DNA of 64,000 nt from Roseiarcus sp963741845 (GCA_963741845.1 CAVUJV010000010.1:62001-126000); one strand, 5' to 3'. Counted from the first letter of the stretch, positions 26,380 through 38,472 are shown. Translations and numbers: made by a program. Notes: generated from the letters alone by a model not told the origin.

Positions 26380-27832
26380 TCAAGCCGCGATCGTCTCGCC
26401 GCAGGCGCCAGCCGCGAGGCCGAACACCTTGCCGACGCCGATCACGACCGGCATCGCCGCGTCGATCTCTTTGATGGCCTGCGCCAGCTTGCCGAGCGTC
26501 GAGCGCGTAATCCTCTGGTCCGGCTGGCTGACGGCGGTCGCGATGGCGACAGGCGTCTCGCGCGGGAGCCCGTGCGACATCAGCCGCTCCGCGATCTGTC
26601 CCGCCGTCCGGCCGCCCATGTAGAAGATCGTCGTGGTCGTGGGGTCGGCGATGGCCGCCCAGTCGACGTCGTCCGGCAGGCCGCCGCGCTTGGAATGGCC
26701 GGTGACGAAGCGGACGGATTTGGCGCAGTCGCGGTGGGTCAGCGACACCCCGAGCGCCGACGCCATGGCGATCCCCGCCGTCACGCCGGGCACGATCTCG
26801 ACCGGGATCGCCTCGGCGCGGAGCCGCTCGATCTCCTCGCCCGCGCGCCCGAAGATCATCGGATCGCCGGACTTGAGCCGCACGACACGGCGCCCGCTTT
26901 TCGCGAGCTTCACCATCATGTCGTTGATCTCGTGCTGCTTGCAGCTCGGCCGCCCGCCGCGCTTGCCGACGAGTATGCGCTTGGCCTCGCGGCGCGCGAG
27001 GTCGAGCACGTCGTCGGACACGAGATCGTCGAACAGGATCACGTCCGCCGCCTGGAGCGCGCGCACGGCTTTGAGCGTGAGCAATTCGGCGTCGCCCGGC
27101 CCGGCGCCGACCAGCGTCACCGAGCCCTGCGTCTGCTCGGGCGCGGCTTCGAGCGTCTCGACCTCGCGGGCGATCCGCGCCTCGTCCGCCTCGTCCGGCG
27201 CGGGGCCGAAGGCGCGGTCCACGAAACGTTCCCAGAAGGCGCGGCGCTTGGCGCCTGCGGGAAGCCTTGCGTTGAGGTCGCCGCGCATCGCCTGGGCGAG
27301 CGCCGCCCAGGCGGCGAGGGTGGCGGGCAGCAGGGTCTCGATCTTCCGCCGGATCGCCTGCGCGAGAATCGGCGCGGCGCCGCCGGTCGAAACCCCGATC
27401 ACGAGCGGCGAGCGGTTGACGATCGAGCCGAACTGGAAATCGGAAAAGGCCGGCATGTCGATCACATTGACCGGAACGCCGGCGCGCTTCGCCGCCGCGT
27501 GAATGGCTTTGGCGCGCGCGCGGTCCTCTTCCGCGTCGGCGATGGCAAGGGCGGCGCCCTCGAAATGGGCGTCCGCAAGCTCGGCGTCGATATGCGTGAA
27601 ACGGTCGCCCGCGACGAGGCGGCGCATGCCGTCGCCGAGCGTGTGATGCGGGCGCGACGACGCGCACGGCGGCGCCGGCCGCTTCGAGAAGCTCGGCCTT
27701 CCAGGCGGCGGCGTCCGTGCCGCCGCAGACGAGCGCCGTCTTGCCCTGCAGCGAGAAGAACACTGGCAGGACGGACAGAGCCTGCATGCGCCGCGGATCG
27801 CGGTCACTCGGCGGCCTGGAGACGATGCGCAT
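26380..27832 (-). CDS. cysG: Siroheme synthase CysG (SUMT + precorrin-2 dehydrogenase/ferrochelatase), frameshifted near 27651
   Basis: Converts uroporphyrinogen III to precorrin-2 and on to siroheme; the SUMT part also feeds the cobalamin cluster, since no separate cobA is seen here. The N-terminal Met8P/CysG domain reads VLPVFFSLQGKTALVCGG, then shifts frame near 27651 (one extra base in a GGG/CCC run) to PHHTLGDGMRRLVAGDRF. The C-terminal methylase domain has VTLVGAGPGDAELLTLKAVR, RLKSGDPMIFGRAGEE and VPGVTAGIAMASALGV. Corrected length 483 residues. The start at 27832 has AAAGGGA upstream; 27787 is an alternative. It overlaps a relic of a nitrate reductase gene, a usual neighbour of cysG. 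Confidence 0.92.
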
Positions 27833-27990
27833 CGAGGATCCCTTTAATCTCGGAGCGGCATGATCCGCAATTCGCGCCGGCTTGCAAGGCCCGGGCCAAT
27901 GGCTTCGACGGTGGCGCAGCAAGCGCGAACCGCGTCTGCGATCTGTTTTGCGCCGACGCGGCTCAGCGGACTGTGGCTATGCGGGAAAAG
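27804..27990 (-). pseudogene. nasA: Relic of assimilatory nitrate reductase C-terminus (BFD-like [2Fe-2S] domain)
   Basis: Upstream of and overlapping the cysG start, the minus strand encodes RVGAKQIADAVRACCATVEA and, after one extra base in a GGG run near 27892, LQAGANCGSCRSEIKGILDA followed by a stop at 27804. This is the second half of the BFD-like [2Fe-2S] domain at the C-terminus of NasA-type nitrate reductases (also NirB): the CGSC cysteine pair and the helix pattern are clear. The first cysteine pair expected just before VGAKQI is degenerate, and homology stops at about 27990, where repeat copy B begins. No nitrate or nitrite reductase gene is present, so the gene is truncated. NasA versus NirB origin is inferred. 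Confidence 0.68.
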
Positions 27991-28345
27991 AGAAGGCAAA
28001 ACATTTTCTTCTGATTTTCTGACGATCGCGCTATGATGCCTTCATCGCCGTCAAGCCGGAAGCTGCGAAATGCGCGAAATCGCCCAAGCCGTCCCATTGT
28101 CGCGAGGCTGAACGCCATGCTTTGGCCATGTTTCGGCCATCGCGGGGCCGTCGAACGCGCCTTCGCCGGAAGGAAATGTCAGCGCAAGCCCTTGTAAAGT
28201 CTGGATTCGCGGAAGGAATTGGCAGGATTTTGGCCGGTTTTTATGCTCCGAATTGCTTGAAAACGTCCCGTTTCATGCGAGAACTGACGAGAATCAGCGC
28301 GGAATCGCACGAAAAACGCGCCAAAACGCATGCCGCTTTTCACGT
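27983..28345 (+). repeat. Dispersed intergenic repeat, copy B (MITE-like?)
   Basis: Second copy of the element at 7221-7590, same orientation. The 30-base identical core is at 28165-28194; GATTCGCGGAAGGAA follows at about the same distance. Ends again look loosely complementary (GGGAAAAGAGAAGGCAAAAC on the left; reverse complement of the right end GTGAAAAGCGGCATGCGTTTT). It lies between the nitrate reductase relic and the CoxL-like gene. No target duplication was recognised. The remaining ~80 bases up to 28425 hold nothing recognisable. Confidence 0.7.
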
Positions 28346-28425
28346 CGGCGTCGCCCCTCGGGACGCCGGACGGGCTGAGCCCGGTCCTGGCGCCCCGAAA
28401 AGGCCCCATTCGATGACGGAAGCCG

Positions 28426-30732
28426 TCAGGCCGCCTGCTTCGCCTTTCGGATCGCGGCGAAGACCGCGGCCGGCGTCGCCGGCATGTCGATATGGTCGAT
28501 CCCATAGGCCCGCCAGAGCGCGTCGCCGACAGCGTTCATGACGGCCGGGGTCGAGCCGATCGAGCCCGCTTCGCCTGCGCCCTTGAGCCCCAGCGGATTG
28601 GTGGTCGAGGGAATATTGCGGGTCTGGAAGGAGAAGCTCGGGAACGCGTCCGCGCGCGGCAGGCAATAGTCCATGAGGCTCGCGGTCAGGAGCTGGCCGT
28701 CCTCGTCGTAGATCGTGTTCTCCATCAGCGCCTGGCCGGCGCCCTGCGCGATGCCGCCGTGGACCTGGCCCTCCAGCAGCAACGGGTTCAGCGTGAAGCC
28801 GAAATCGTCGACCACGGTGTAGCGCACGATGCGGGTCACGCCGGTCTCCGGGTCGATCTCGACCTCGCAGATATGCGTCCCGTTCGGGTAGGTCGCCTCC
28901 GGCGGCTGGAAGGACTCGATGGCCGTGCGGCGCTCGGCCGTCGCCGCGGGCAGGGCGGCAAGGTCGGCATAGGAAATCGCCCGATCCGTGCCGGCGATGC
29001 GGATGAAGCCGTCCGCAATCTCGAGGTCCTCGGCCGACGCTTCGAGCGCGTCGGCGGCGAGATCCCTGAGCGAGGCCGCGAGCTTCTTCGAGGCCCGGTC
29101 GACCATGACCGCTCCGACCGGAATGGAGCGCGAGCCGCCGGTGCCGGCGCCCGTCGGGATCCGGTCGCTGTCGCCCTGCACGACCTTGATGCGGGAAAGC
29201 GGGACGTCGAGATATTGCGAGACGACCTGCGCATAGGCCGTCTCGTGCCCCTGTCCGTTCGACTGCGTGCCGATCAGCACCGTGAAGTCGCCGGACTTTT
29301 CAAGGATGACGGAGCCGGTCTCGCCCTCGCCCCAGGCGGTGCATTCGATATAGCTCGAGAGGCCGACGCCGCGGATCAGGCCGCGGGCGCGCGCCTCCGC
29401 CGCGCGCTTCTCGAAGCCCGCATGGTCGGCCTTGGCGAGGCAGGCCTTCAGCGCCTGCTCGAACTCGCCGACGTCGTAAGTGCGGTCGGTCTTCGTGTGG
29501 TAGGGCATCTGCGAAGACTTCACGAGATTGAGCGCCCGGATCGCGGCCGGTTCGAGCCCCGCGACGCGGGCGCAACGGTCGACCAGCCGCTCCAGCACAT
29601 AGGCCGCCTCGGGGCGGCCCGCGCCGCGATAGGCGTCCACCGGCACCGTATGCGTATAGACGCCGCGCACCCGGGCATGGAGCGTCGGGATGTCATAGGC
29701 GCCGGTCGCCATCGAGGCGCCGAGCCAAGGAATGTAAGGCGCGAATTGCGAGATATATCCGCCGAGGTTGCCGAGGATGTCGACGCGCATGGCGAGAAAG
29801 CGGCCGTTCTCGTCGAGCGCCATCTCGGCCGTCGTCACATTGTCGCGGCCCTGCGCGTCGCCGACGAAATGCTCCGTCCGGTCGGCGCGCCATACGACCG
29901 GTTGGCCGAGCCGCCGCGCGGCTTCGAGGACCAGCGGATATTCGCGATAGACGAAGGTCTTGGTGCCGAAGCCCCCGCCGACGTCGTTGGTCGTTACGTG
30001 GAGCTTCTCCGTGGGAATGCCCAGGATCCCCGCAATCACGTCCCGCTGGCCGTGCACGCCCTGGCTCCCGACATGGAGACTGAGGCGGTCGGTCGTCGCG
30101 TCATATTCGCCGACCGCGGCCCTCGGCTCCATGAAATTGGCGACGACCCGCTGGTTGATCACCTTGATTCGCGCGACCTTGGCGGCCTTCGCGAACGCCG
30201 CGTCCGTCGCCGCCTTGTCGCCGATATGCGTGTCGTAGCCGACATTGTTCGGCGCTTCGGAAAAGAGCTGCGGCGCGCCGGGCGCGACGGCGCTTTCCAC
30301 ATCCGCGACGGCCGGCATCGGCTGCCATTCGATGGCGATCGCCTCGGCGGCGTCGCGCGCCTCGTGCATCGTCTCGGCGACGATCATGGCGACGATGTCG
30401 CCGACATGGAAAACCTCGCCATCCGCCATGACCGGATAGGGCTTCCACGACGGCATGGCGCCGTCCGAGTTGGGCACGGGGGCAAGGCAGGGCAGCGCGC
30501 CAAGCTGCGCGAAATCGCCTGCTGTATAGACGGCATGGACCCCCGGCATGGCGCGCGCCGCGCTGGTGTCGGCGGCGGCAAATCCGGCATGGGCGTGCGG
30601 GCTGCGCAGGAACAGCGCCTGCAGCGCGCCCTCGGGCGAGTAGTCGGTCGCATAGGCGCCCTGGCCGGTCACGAGTCGCACGTCCTCGACGCGCTTGACC
30701 GGCTGTCCGACACCGAATTTCATAGGCTGCAT
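28426..30732 (-). CDS. Aerobic CO dehydrogenase large subunit-like molybdopterin subunit (form II CoxL-like)
   Basis: A 768-residue xanthine dehydrogenase-family molybdenum subunit. It starts GVGQPVKRVEDVRLVTGQG, contains DVGGGFGTKTFVYREYPLV (molybdopterin cytosine dinucleotide-binding region), TQSNGQGHETAYAQVV and the C-terminal GLKGAGEAGSIGSTPAVMNA with the catalytic glutamate region. The active-site loop reads AYRGAGR (about residues 365-371), the form II signature; true CO dehydrogenase (form I) has AYxCSFR. So the substrate is uncertain and CO oxidation should not be assumed. The usual medium (FAD) and small (2Fe-2S) subunits are not adjacent on either side, so it is an orphan or works with subunits encoded elsewhere. 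Confidence 0.88.
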   Translation of the reverse strand: MQPMKFGVGQPVKRVEDVRLVTGQGAYATDYSPEGALQALFLRSPHAHAGFAAADTSAARAMPGVHAVYTAGDFAQLGALPCLAPVPNSDGAMPSWKPYPVMADGEVFHVGDIVAMIVAETMHEARDAAEAIAIEWQPMPAVADVESAVAPGAPQLFSEAPNNVGYDTHIGDKAATDAAFAKAAKVARIKVINQRVVANFMEPRAAVGEYDATTDRLSLHVGSQGVHGQRDVIAGILGIPTEKLHVTTNDVGGGFGTKTFVYREYPLVLEAARRLGQPVVWRADRTEHFVGDAQGRDNVTTAEMALDENGRFLAMRVDILGNLGGYISQFAPYIPWLGASMATGAYDIPTLHARVRGVYTHTVPVDAYRGAGRPEAAYVLERLVDRCARVAGLEPAAIRALNLVKSSQMPYHTKTDRTYDVGEFEQALKACLAKADHAGFEKRAAEARARGLIRGVGLSSYIECTAWGEGETGSVILEKSGDFTVLIGTQSNGQGHETAYAQVVSQYLDVPLSRIKVVQGDSDRIPTGAGTGGSRSIPVGAVMVDRASKKLAASLRDLAADALEASAEDLEIADGFIRIAGTDRAISYADLAALPAATAERRTAIESFQPPEATYPNGTHICEVEIDPETGVTRIVRYTVVDDFGFTLNPLLLEGQVHGGIAQGAGQALMENTIYDEDGQLLTASLMDYCLPRADAFPSFSFQTRNIPSTTNPLGLKGAGEAGSIGSTPAVMNAVGDALWRAYGIDHIDMPATPAAVFAAIRKAKQAA

Positions 30733-30867
30733 CGTTGCTTCGCTCCCAGCCGTCCGGCGGCCGCTCAGTGCGCCGCCGGAAACCGGGCGGGAGGTTGCGC
30801 ATGCATGCCCGCGTTTTTCAACTCCAATTCGGCATGTTGTTTTGGAGGGGCGCGTTTACGCGCGCTG

Positions 30868-31245
30868 TCAACCCGGCTGCGCGGCCAGCGGACGCCAGGG
30901 CGCGCGCGCGCCCCAAAGCGCTTTTCGGCGAATGCGGCCCGTCATCATCGCGACGCCCAGCGCGACCATTGCGGCAGCGGAGAATCCGGACGAGGGGGCC
31001 ATTGGGGAATCTGGGAGGGTGGCGGCCGCGGTCGGGTTCGCTCCCATATTGAGGTCGTCCGCCGCAATCGCCGCGCCACAGACGGCCCCGTCGCAGACCG
31101 TCGATGCCCATGCGGCCGTCGCCAGAGGGGTCGTGGTCTCTGCGGCCTGCGAAGCCGAGTCGGACGCCAGGCAGGCGGCAAGCGCGATCAGCAAGACCCC
31201 GCTGGCGGCGGCAAGCAGACCGGAGGTGTTCTGGAAGGACTTCAT
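30868..31245 (-). CDS. Small exported protein of unknown function
   Basis: A 125-residue protein. The methionine at 31245 is preceded by AGGAG at ideal distance and opens a signal sequence (SGLLAAASGVLLIALAACLA). The middle is Ala/Thr-rich with two cysteines (STVCDGAVCG). Near the C-terminus there is a hydrophobic helix (FSAAAMVALGVAMMTG) directly followed by RIRRK, a layout reminiscent of C-terminal sorting signals, though no PEP or similar motif is present. I do not recognise the family. A lipoprotein reading (LIALAAC) is also possible. Confidence 0.55.
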   Translation of the reverse strand: MKSFQNTSGLLAAASGVLLIALAACLASDSASQAAETTTPLATAAWASTVCDGAVCGAAIAADDLNMGANPTAAATLPDSPMAPSSGFSAAAMVALGVAMMTGRIRRKALWGARAPWRPLAAQPG

Positions 31246-31473
31246 GTCAGTGCTCCTCTTCTCCCGAATGGGCGATTTCTCGGGTGAGAGGCTAGGCGCG
31301 AGATGGTTTTCGAGTCGTGAATTCAAAAGCTTCCGACGTTACGGAAGGCGCGCTGCTTCTGGCGGCAAAGAAAAGACATCGACAACGCGCGACCCAATTT
31401 TCGATTCAAATCCCTTTCCTTGTCGCAATTTGGCGGGTCGTCTTATTCGCGGCGTGTCGGCGTCGGATCAGAC

Positions 31474-32497
31474 CTACTCGACCGGCTTCGACCGCGAGCG
31501 CGCGACCGTCTCGCGTTGCGCCCGGCGGCATGACAATGGCGGCAAGCCGCGAAGAATGAGTTCCGCGTCGGCCACCGTCTGACGTCCGATCTCGAACAGC
31601 GAATCGGGGAGCGCCCCGGCTCTGTGCGGGGAGAGAAGAAGCCCCTCGGTCGAGCGCGACGGATCGTCGAGCGGCGCGGGCTCGATCGGAAAGACGTCGG
31701 TCGCGGCCCGAAAACGGCCTGTCGCGACCTGCCGCAGAAACTCGGGAAAATCGACGACGGCGGCCCGAACTCATCAACAGGACCACGGCGCCCGGCGCGA
31801 TCATCTCGAACTCGCGCTTGCCGAGGAAATGCTGGTTCTCGCTGGTCACGGCGGCGAAAATCACGATGACGCGGCTCGTCCTCAAGACCTCTTCCAGCGA
31901 TGCGGCCGCGACGCCGGTCTGCCGCATGAAGTGATCCGAGACCCAGGGGTCATAAGCCTTGATCGGGCAGCCGAAGGGCTGGATCAGCGGGACGAAGGCG
32001 CGCGCCAGGTCGCCGAAACCGACGAGGCCGACCGGCTGACCATAGAGCGAGAAACAACCCTCCGCGCCCTCAAGCAGCCATTTCTCCCGTCCCGCGCGCA
32101 TCGCGCGATCTGCCCCGGTCACGCCCCTGCAAAGGTCGATCGCCATGCCGAGCGCCATTTCCGCGACAGGTCTGGCGAAAGCCGAGCTCGGCGCAAGCAC
32201 ATGGATTCCGCGCGCAAAGCAGGTCTCGTAATCGACGTTCTGGAGGAAATTCGTCTCGACATTCACGATAGCGCGCAGGTTCGGAGCGCGTTCGAGTCGA
32301 GCCTTCGGCATGTCGCTTTGACCAATGAGCAGTTCCATCTTCGGCAGGAACGTTTCGAAACGCTCGGCCGGCATCTGCCCTGTCCCCTCGTGGATTGCCA
32401 GTTCGCCAAGGCTCTGCAGACGCTCCCACGACGCGCGATCGAAGATTTCGTTCAGGCCGCGCGGCTGCGGATCGATCACGATGAGCGGCTTCGCCAC
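31474..32497 (-). CDS. D-isomer-specific 2-hydroxyacid dehydrogenase family protein (frameshifted near 31768)
   Basis: NAD(P)-dependent dehydrogenase of the D-2-hydroxyacid (phosphoglycerate dehydrogenase-like) family, corrected length 340. The catalytic domain and Rossmann domain are visible: NLRAIVNVETNFLQNVDYET, PSSAFARPVAEMALGMAIDL, GQPVGLVGFGDLARAFVPLI (GxGxxA variant), FEMIAPGAVVLLMS. Just there one extra base near 31768 (TT for T) changes frame; the continuation reads RAAVVDFPEFLRQVATGRF, then DVFPIEPAPLDDPSRS and LLLSPHRAGAL, the expected catalytic histidine region, and stops at 31474. The substrate is unknown. Confidence 0.82.
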
Positions 32498-32566
32498 TTC
32501 TCCCCCCTCTTGTTTCTCAGGCTACCCAAGCCGGGCATGCGCGACAAATGCGGCTCCTTACCCTAT

Positions 32567-33572
32567 ATGACCGCCATGCCCAAACCTTACAGCGCGCCTT
32601 TTTCCGTGGCGCCGATGATGGACTGGACCGATCGACGCTGCCGGGCGTTTCACCGCCTCATGACTCGCCGGGCGCGCCTCTACACCGAGATGGTGACAGC
32701 GGACGCCATAGTCTTTGGGCCGCGCGAGCGGCTGATCGGCTTCGATCCTTGCGAGCATCCGGTCGCCCTGCAACTTGGCGGCTCCGATCCGGCGCGGTTG
32801 GTCGAGGCGGCCAGGATTGGCGCCGATTTCGGCTATGACGAGATCAATCTCAACTGCGGCTGTCCCTCGGACCGGGTGCAAAGCGGTCGTTTCGGCGCTT
32901 GCCTGATGCGCGAGCCGGATGTCGTCGCAGAATGCGTCTCGGCGATGATCGGCGCGGTCCCGGTTCCCGTCACAGTCAAGTGCCGCATCGGCGTGGACGA
33001 CCAGGAGCCTCGGGACTCCCTGTTCGCCTTTGCAGCGGCGGTCCGGGAAGCCGGCGCCGCGGCGCTCATCGTCCATGCCCGCAAAGCCTGGCTCGAAGGC
33101 TTGAGCCCGAAGGAAAACAGGACCATTCCGCCGCTGGACTATCCGCTGGTCTATGAAATCAAGCGCGCCTACCCCGACTGGCCAATCGTACTCAACGGTG
33201 GGATTGCCGATCTTGCCGAGGCCAAGCGCCATCTCGCGCATGTCGACGGGGTGATGCTTGGGCGCGCGGCCTATCAGAATCCCGAATTGCTGCTCGGCGT
33301 AGACCCGGAGATCTTTGGCGAGGCGGCGCCTTTTCCGGATTCGTTCGCTGTGCTGGAGGCCTTCCTGCCAACGATCGCCGGGGGCCTCAACCGTGGGGAA
33401 CGCTTGCATGACTACACGCGGCATCTGATTGGTCTCTTCGCGGGGCGAGCGGGCGCCCGGCTCTATCGCCGAACGCTCGCGAGCGAAGGCGTGCAGTCCA
33501 GACGCCGGCGTCGATGTGCTGGAGCGGGCCGTCCGCATGGTGAGTCGCGGGTCTGCGCTTGCGGCGGAATGA
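32567..33572 (+). CDS. dusA: tRNA-dihydrouridine synthase A (frameshifted near 33500)
   Basis: FMN enzyme reducing uridine in the D-loop of tRNA. YSAPFSVAPMMDWTDRRCR at the N-terminus, YTEMVTADAIVFGPRERL, ALQLGGSDPARLVEAARI, INLNCGCPSDRVQSGRFGAC (catalytic Cys), KCRIGVDDQEP, VHARKAWLEGLSPKENR and IVLNGGI identify DusA. One extra base near 33500 shifts the last ~25 codons; the right frame continues DAGVDVLERAVRMVSRGSAL and stops at 33572 (334 residues). ATGs at 32567 and 32576 are both possible starts. It meets the retropepsin-like gene tail to tail. Confidence 0.92.
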
Positions 33573-33574
33573 GC

Positions 33575-34261
33575 CTATCTCCGAGTCAGAACGAGCCGAT
33601 TCCGCTCGACCGCATAGCTCCTGAGCCGCTCAAGAAAACTCATGCCGAGCAGGCTCTCCTCAAGCGCGCCGGGTTTGACGATGAGCGCGCGAACGTTACG
33701 TTCCGCGATCGGGCCAATTTCCACCTCTTCGAGGCGTATGGCGGCGGCGAGCGCCACTCCGTTCGCGGTGCTGATCGGCGCGTCGTAAGTCAGATTCTCC
33801 GTCTTTATGCCGGCCCGCCTCGCGTCTTCGGCGGTCAGGACGACGACAGAAGCGCCCGTGTCGAAGACGAGAGTTGCGCGCGCCCCGTTGATCCTCGCGA
33901 CGACCGCGAAGTCGCCGCCAAGTCTTCGGTGAACGATGACGCTGCCGCCCTGCCCGACCTCCGGCTCGGAAGGCAGAAACTCTCCCGTCACACGGCCCAG
34001 AACGTCGGCCGCCTCATAGCGATAAGCGTAAGCCGCCATCAGCGCGACCGCCGCCGCCGCCCAAACTGCGATCGAGCCGAGTACACGCGCGATATCGGCG
34101 CGCCGCGCCCATCGAAGAAAATAGGCGAGCAGCGCGACGCCCATCGCGGCGGCGGCGAAGGCATGATGGTCGAGACCCAAAATCGGCGCATTCGCGGGCG
34201 TCAGCAGCAGCGCAGCAAGCGCTCCGGCGAGGATCGCCAACGGCGCGACAAGCGGTGTCAT
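33575..34261 (-). CDS. Retropepsin-like aspartic protease, membrane-anchored
   Basis: A 228-residue protein with three N-terminal hydrophobic segments and a C-terminal single-lobe aspartic protease domain. The active-site motif is LVFDTGASVVVLT (about residues 130-142), followed by DAPISTANGVALAAAIRLEE and the distal LLGMSFLERL, as in the TIGR02281 clan AA family. Such proteins are common in alphaproteobacteria and their substrates are mostly unknown. The start ATG overlaps the stop of the DUF1289 gene (ATGA), so both come from one message. Confidence 0.85.
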   Translation of the reverse strand: MTPLVAPLAILAGALAALLLTPANAPILGLDHHAFAAAAMGVALLAYFLRWARRADIARVLGSIAVWAAAAVALMAAYAYRYEAADVLGRVTGEFLPSEPEVGQGGSVIVHRRLGGDFAVVARINGARATLVFDTGASVVVLTAEDARRAGIKTENLTYDAPISTANGVALAAAIRLEEVEIGPIAERNVRALIVKPGALEESLLGMSFLERLRSYAVERNRLVLTRR

Positions 34262-34476
34262 CGCACCCGCCGCCTGCCCACTTGCCCGCCGCGCGCGAAC
34301 CGCGAGCGCGCGTGCTTCAGGCGCGCTCCAAGTCCGGACATGACGTCGGCCCGCTCTTCCGCGCTCATTTCCGACCACGAGGCGATCTCGCCGGGCGATC
34401 GCCCGCAGCCGATGCACAGTTCCGAGACCGGATCGATCACGCAGATCTTGACGCAAGGGGTGGCGATTGGGGCCAT
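34258..34476 (-). CDS. DUF1289 small cysteine-rich protein
   Basis: A 72-residue protein with the DUF1289 pattern: TPCVKICVIDPVSELCIGCG followed by RSPGEIASWSEMS. The four cysteines (CxxxC...CxxC) probably bind a metal or Fe-S cluster; function unknown. ATG 34476 is chosen; a TTG at 34485, immediately after the cobS stop, is the alternative. It lies between cobS and the retropepsin-like gene in a tightly packed minus-strand unit. Confidence 0.85.
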   Translation of the reverse strand: MAPIATPCVKICVIDPVSELCIGCGRSPGEIASWSEMSAEERADVMSGLGARLKHARSRFARGGQVGRRRVR

Positions 34477-34485
34477 GCCTTTCAA

Positions 34486-35280
34486 TTAAGCAGCGAATTG
34501 CCCGATGAGAAGCCCGGTCCAGGCGCCGATCTCCGCCCATTGCTGGGCGGCGCCGGCGACATCGCCCGTCTGGCCGCCGATCTCGCGGCGCGCCAGCGCA
34601 ACGATTGCCGCCGCGCCGATCGCGGCGCCGACGGCAGCGCGCAGCGCTCGGCTGGTCCCGAAAGTGAAGCCGCCCGCAACGAGGGCGATCGCGAACGCCA
34701 CGACGCAGGCGGCTGCGAAACCCGCCAATCCAAGCCTCCCGGCGGCGGAGCCTGCTCCATCCGTCCGGGCCGGCGTCAGCAGCGCGAGCGGCGCCAGCGC
34801 GCCGGCTCGGGAAAGGGCGGCGACGGCCACGAGCGCGCCCGAAGCGGCGGCGCAGCCCGAGCCGAGCGCGGCGGCAAGCGCGCCTATCCGCAAAAGGAGA
34901 GCCAAAAGAAGCGCTGCGGCGCCGAAGGTCCCGATCCGGCTGTCGCGCATGATTTCGAGCTTGCGCTCGCGCGTCCTGCCGCCTCCGAAGCCATCGGCTA
35001 CGTCCGCAAGGCCGTCCTCGTGAAGTCCGCCGGTCGTGGCGACCATTGCCCCGGTCGCGAGCGTGGCGCTGAACAGGGCCGGGAGCCCGAGAAGACGGCA
35101 GATCGCTAGCGCGAGGAGGCCGATGATGGCGACCGCCACGCCCGCAATCGGAACCGCCCAGGCAAAGCGGTTGAACGCGAATGCCCCAGCCCCGCGGACC
35201 GGAAAGCGAGTGAAAAAGGCGAGCGCGTCGCCGATATCCCGGCAGACGCGCGCCAAGGCAGGCGTCAGGCCGCAGGCCAC
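34486..35280 (-). CDS. cobS: Adenosylcobinamide-GDP ribazoletransferase (cobalamin synthase)
   Basis: Joins alpha-ribazole (phosphate) to adenosylcobinamide-GDP, the last assembly step of cobalamin (called cobV in the Pseudomonas denitrificans scheme). An integral membrane protein of about 264 residues: DALAFFTRFPV at the N-terminus, TTGGLHEDGLADVADGFGGG (conserved acidic motif), KLEIMRDSRIGTFGAAALLL, and several hydrophobic helices. No ATG is near the start; GTG at 35280 overlaps the upstream gene by 16 bases and is the best guess. It lies more than 10 kb from the main B12 cluster and no riboswitch was seen before its operon. Confidence 0.92.
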   Translation of the reverse strand: MACGLTPALARVCRDIGDALAFFTRFPVRGAGAFAFNRFAWAVPIAGVAVAIIGLLALAICRLLGLPALFSATLATGAMVATTGGLHEDGLADVADGFGGGRTRERKLEIMRDSRIGTFGAAALLLALLLRIGALAAALGSGCAAASGALVAVAALSRAGALAPLALLTPARTDGAGSAAGRLGLAGFAAACVVAFAIALVAGGFTFGTSRALRAAVGAAIGAAAIVALARREIGGQTGDVAGAAQQWAEIGAWTGLLIGQFAA

Positions 35281-35690
35281 AGAAAAACGGCGACGGCAAT
35301 AACGCCAATCGCGGCAAAGCCCTGCTCGACCAGACCCCACTGTCGGATCAAGGCCCGCGCCGCGGCGACGTCGCGGCCTTTCAAGGACAGGATCTGATTG
35401 TTGAGAGGCGCCATGACGAAAAAGGCGTAGGGCCAGGTGGCGACCGCGATCAGCGCTCCATAAGCCCAGCGGACGTCCTGCGTTTCAAACCAGGCGATCA
35501 GGCCAGCGAGGCCGGCGATGAGCGCGAAGCCCAACAGCAGGGCTACGCCCCGGCTGTCGCTCGGACCCCATTCCTCCAAAAGGGCCTCCTCGTCGAGAGC
35601 AAGCCGAGCCGGCTGCTCGACCCAGCTCACATAGATGGCGGCGCCGGCGAAGGCGCCGGCGAATGCCAGCCCGAAATATCCCCAGATCAT
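35265..35690 (-). CDS. DUF1772-like small integral membrane protein
   Basis: A 141-residue membrane protein with four hydrophobic helices: WGYFGLAFAGAFAGAAIYVS, GVALLLGFALIAGLAGLIAW, YGALIAVATWPYAFFVMAPL and GFAAIGVIAVAVFLWPA. The pattern AAIYVSWVEQPARL early and MAPLNNQIL in the third helix resemble the DUF1772 (anthrone oxygenase-like) family; catalysis is not implied. AGGAG stands 6 bases before the ATG at 35690. First gene of the unit leading to cobS, DUF1289 and the retropepsin-like gene. Confidence 0.7.
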   Translation of the reverse strand: MIWGYFGLAFAGAFAGAAIYVSWVEQPARLALDEEALLEEWGPSDSRGVALLLGFALIAGLAGLIAWFETQDVRWAYGALIAVATWPYAFFVMAPLNNQILSLKGRDVAAARALIRQWGLVEQGFAAIGVIAVAVFLWPAA

Positions 35691-35805
35691 TGCGGCTCCT
35701 GAAGCTTTGGCGAGCTGTCTATCACGAAGCGGGCGCGCCCGCGTCCTTGCCGTGCAGGCGGCGTCCATGAGTGGAACGCAGGCGAAAACGCGGAGGGGTC
35801 TCCTG

Positions 35806-38472
<2,667 letters not shown>

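Noticed and set aside
28426..30732. Calling the CoxL-like gene a carbon monoxide dehydrogenase
   Set aside because: The active-site loop is AYRGAGR (form II) and the medium and small subunits are absent, so CO oxidation is not supported.
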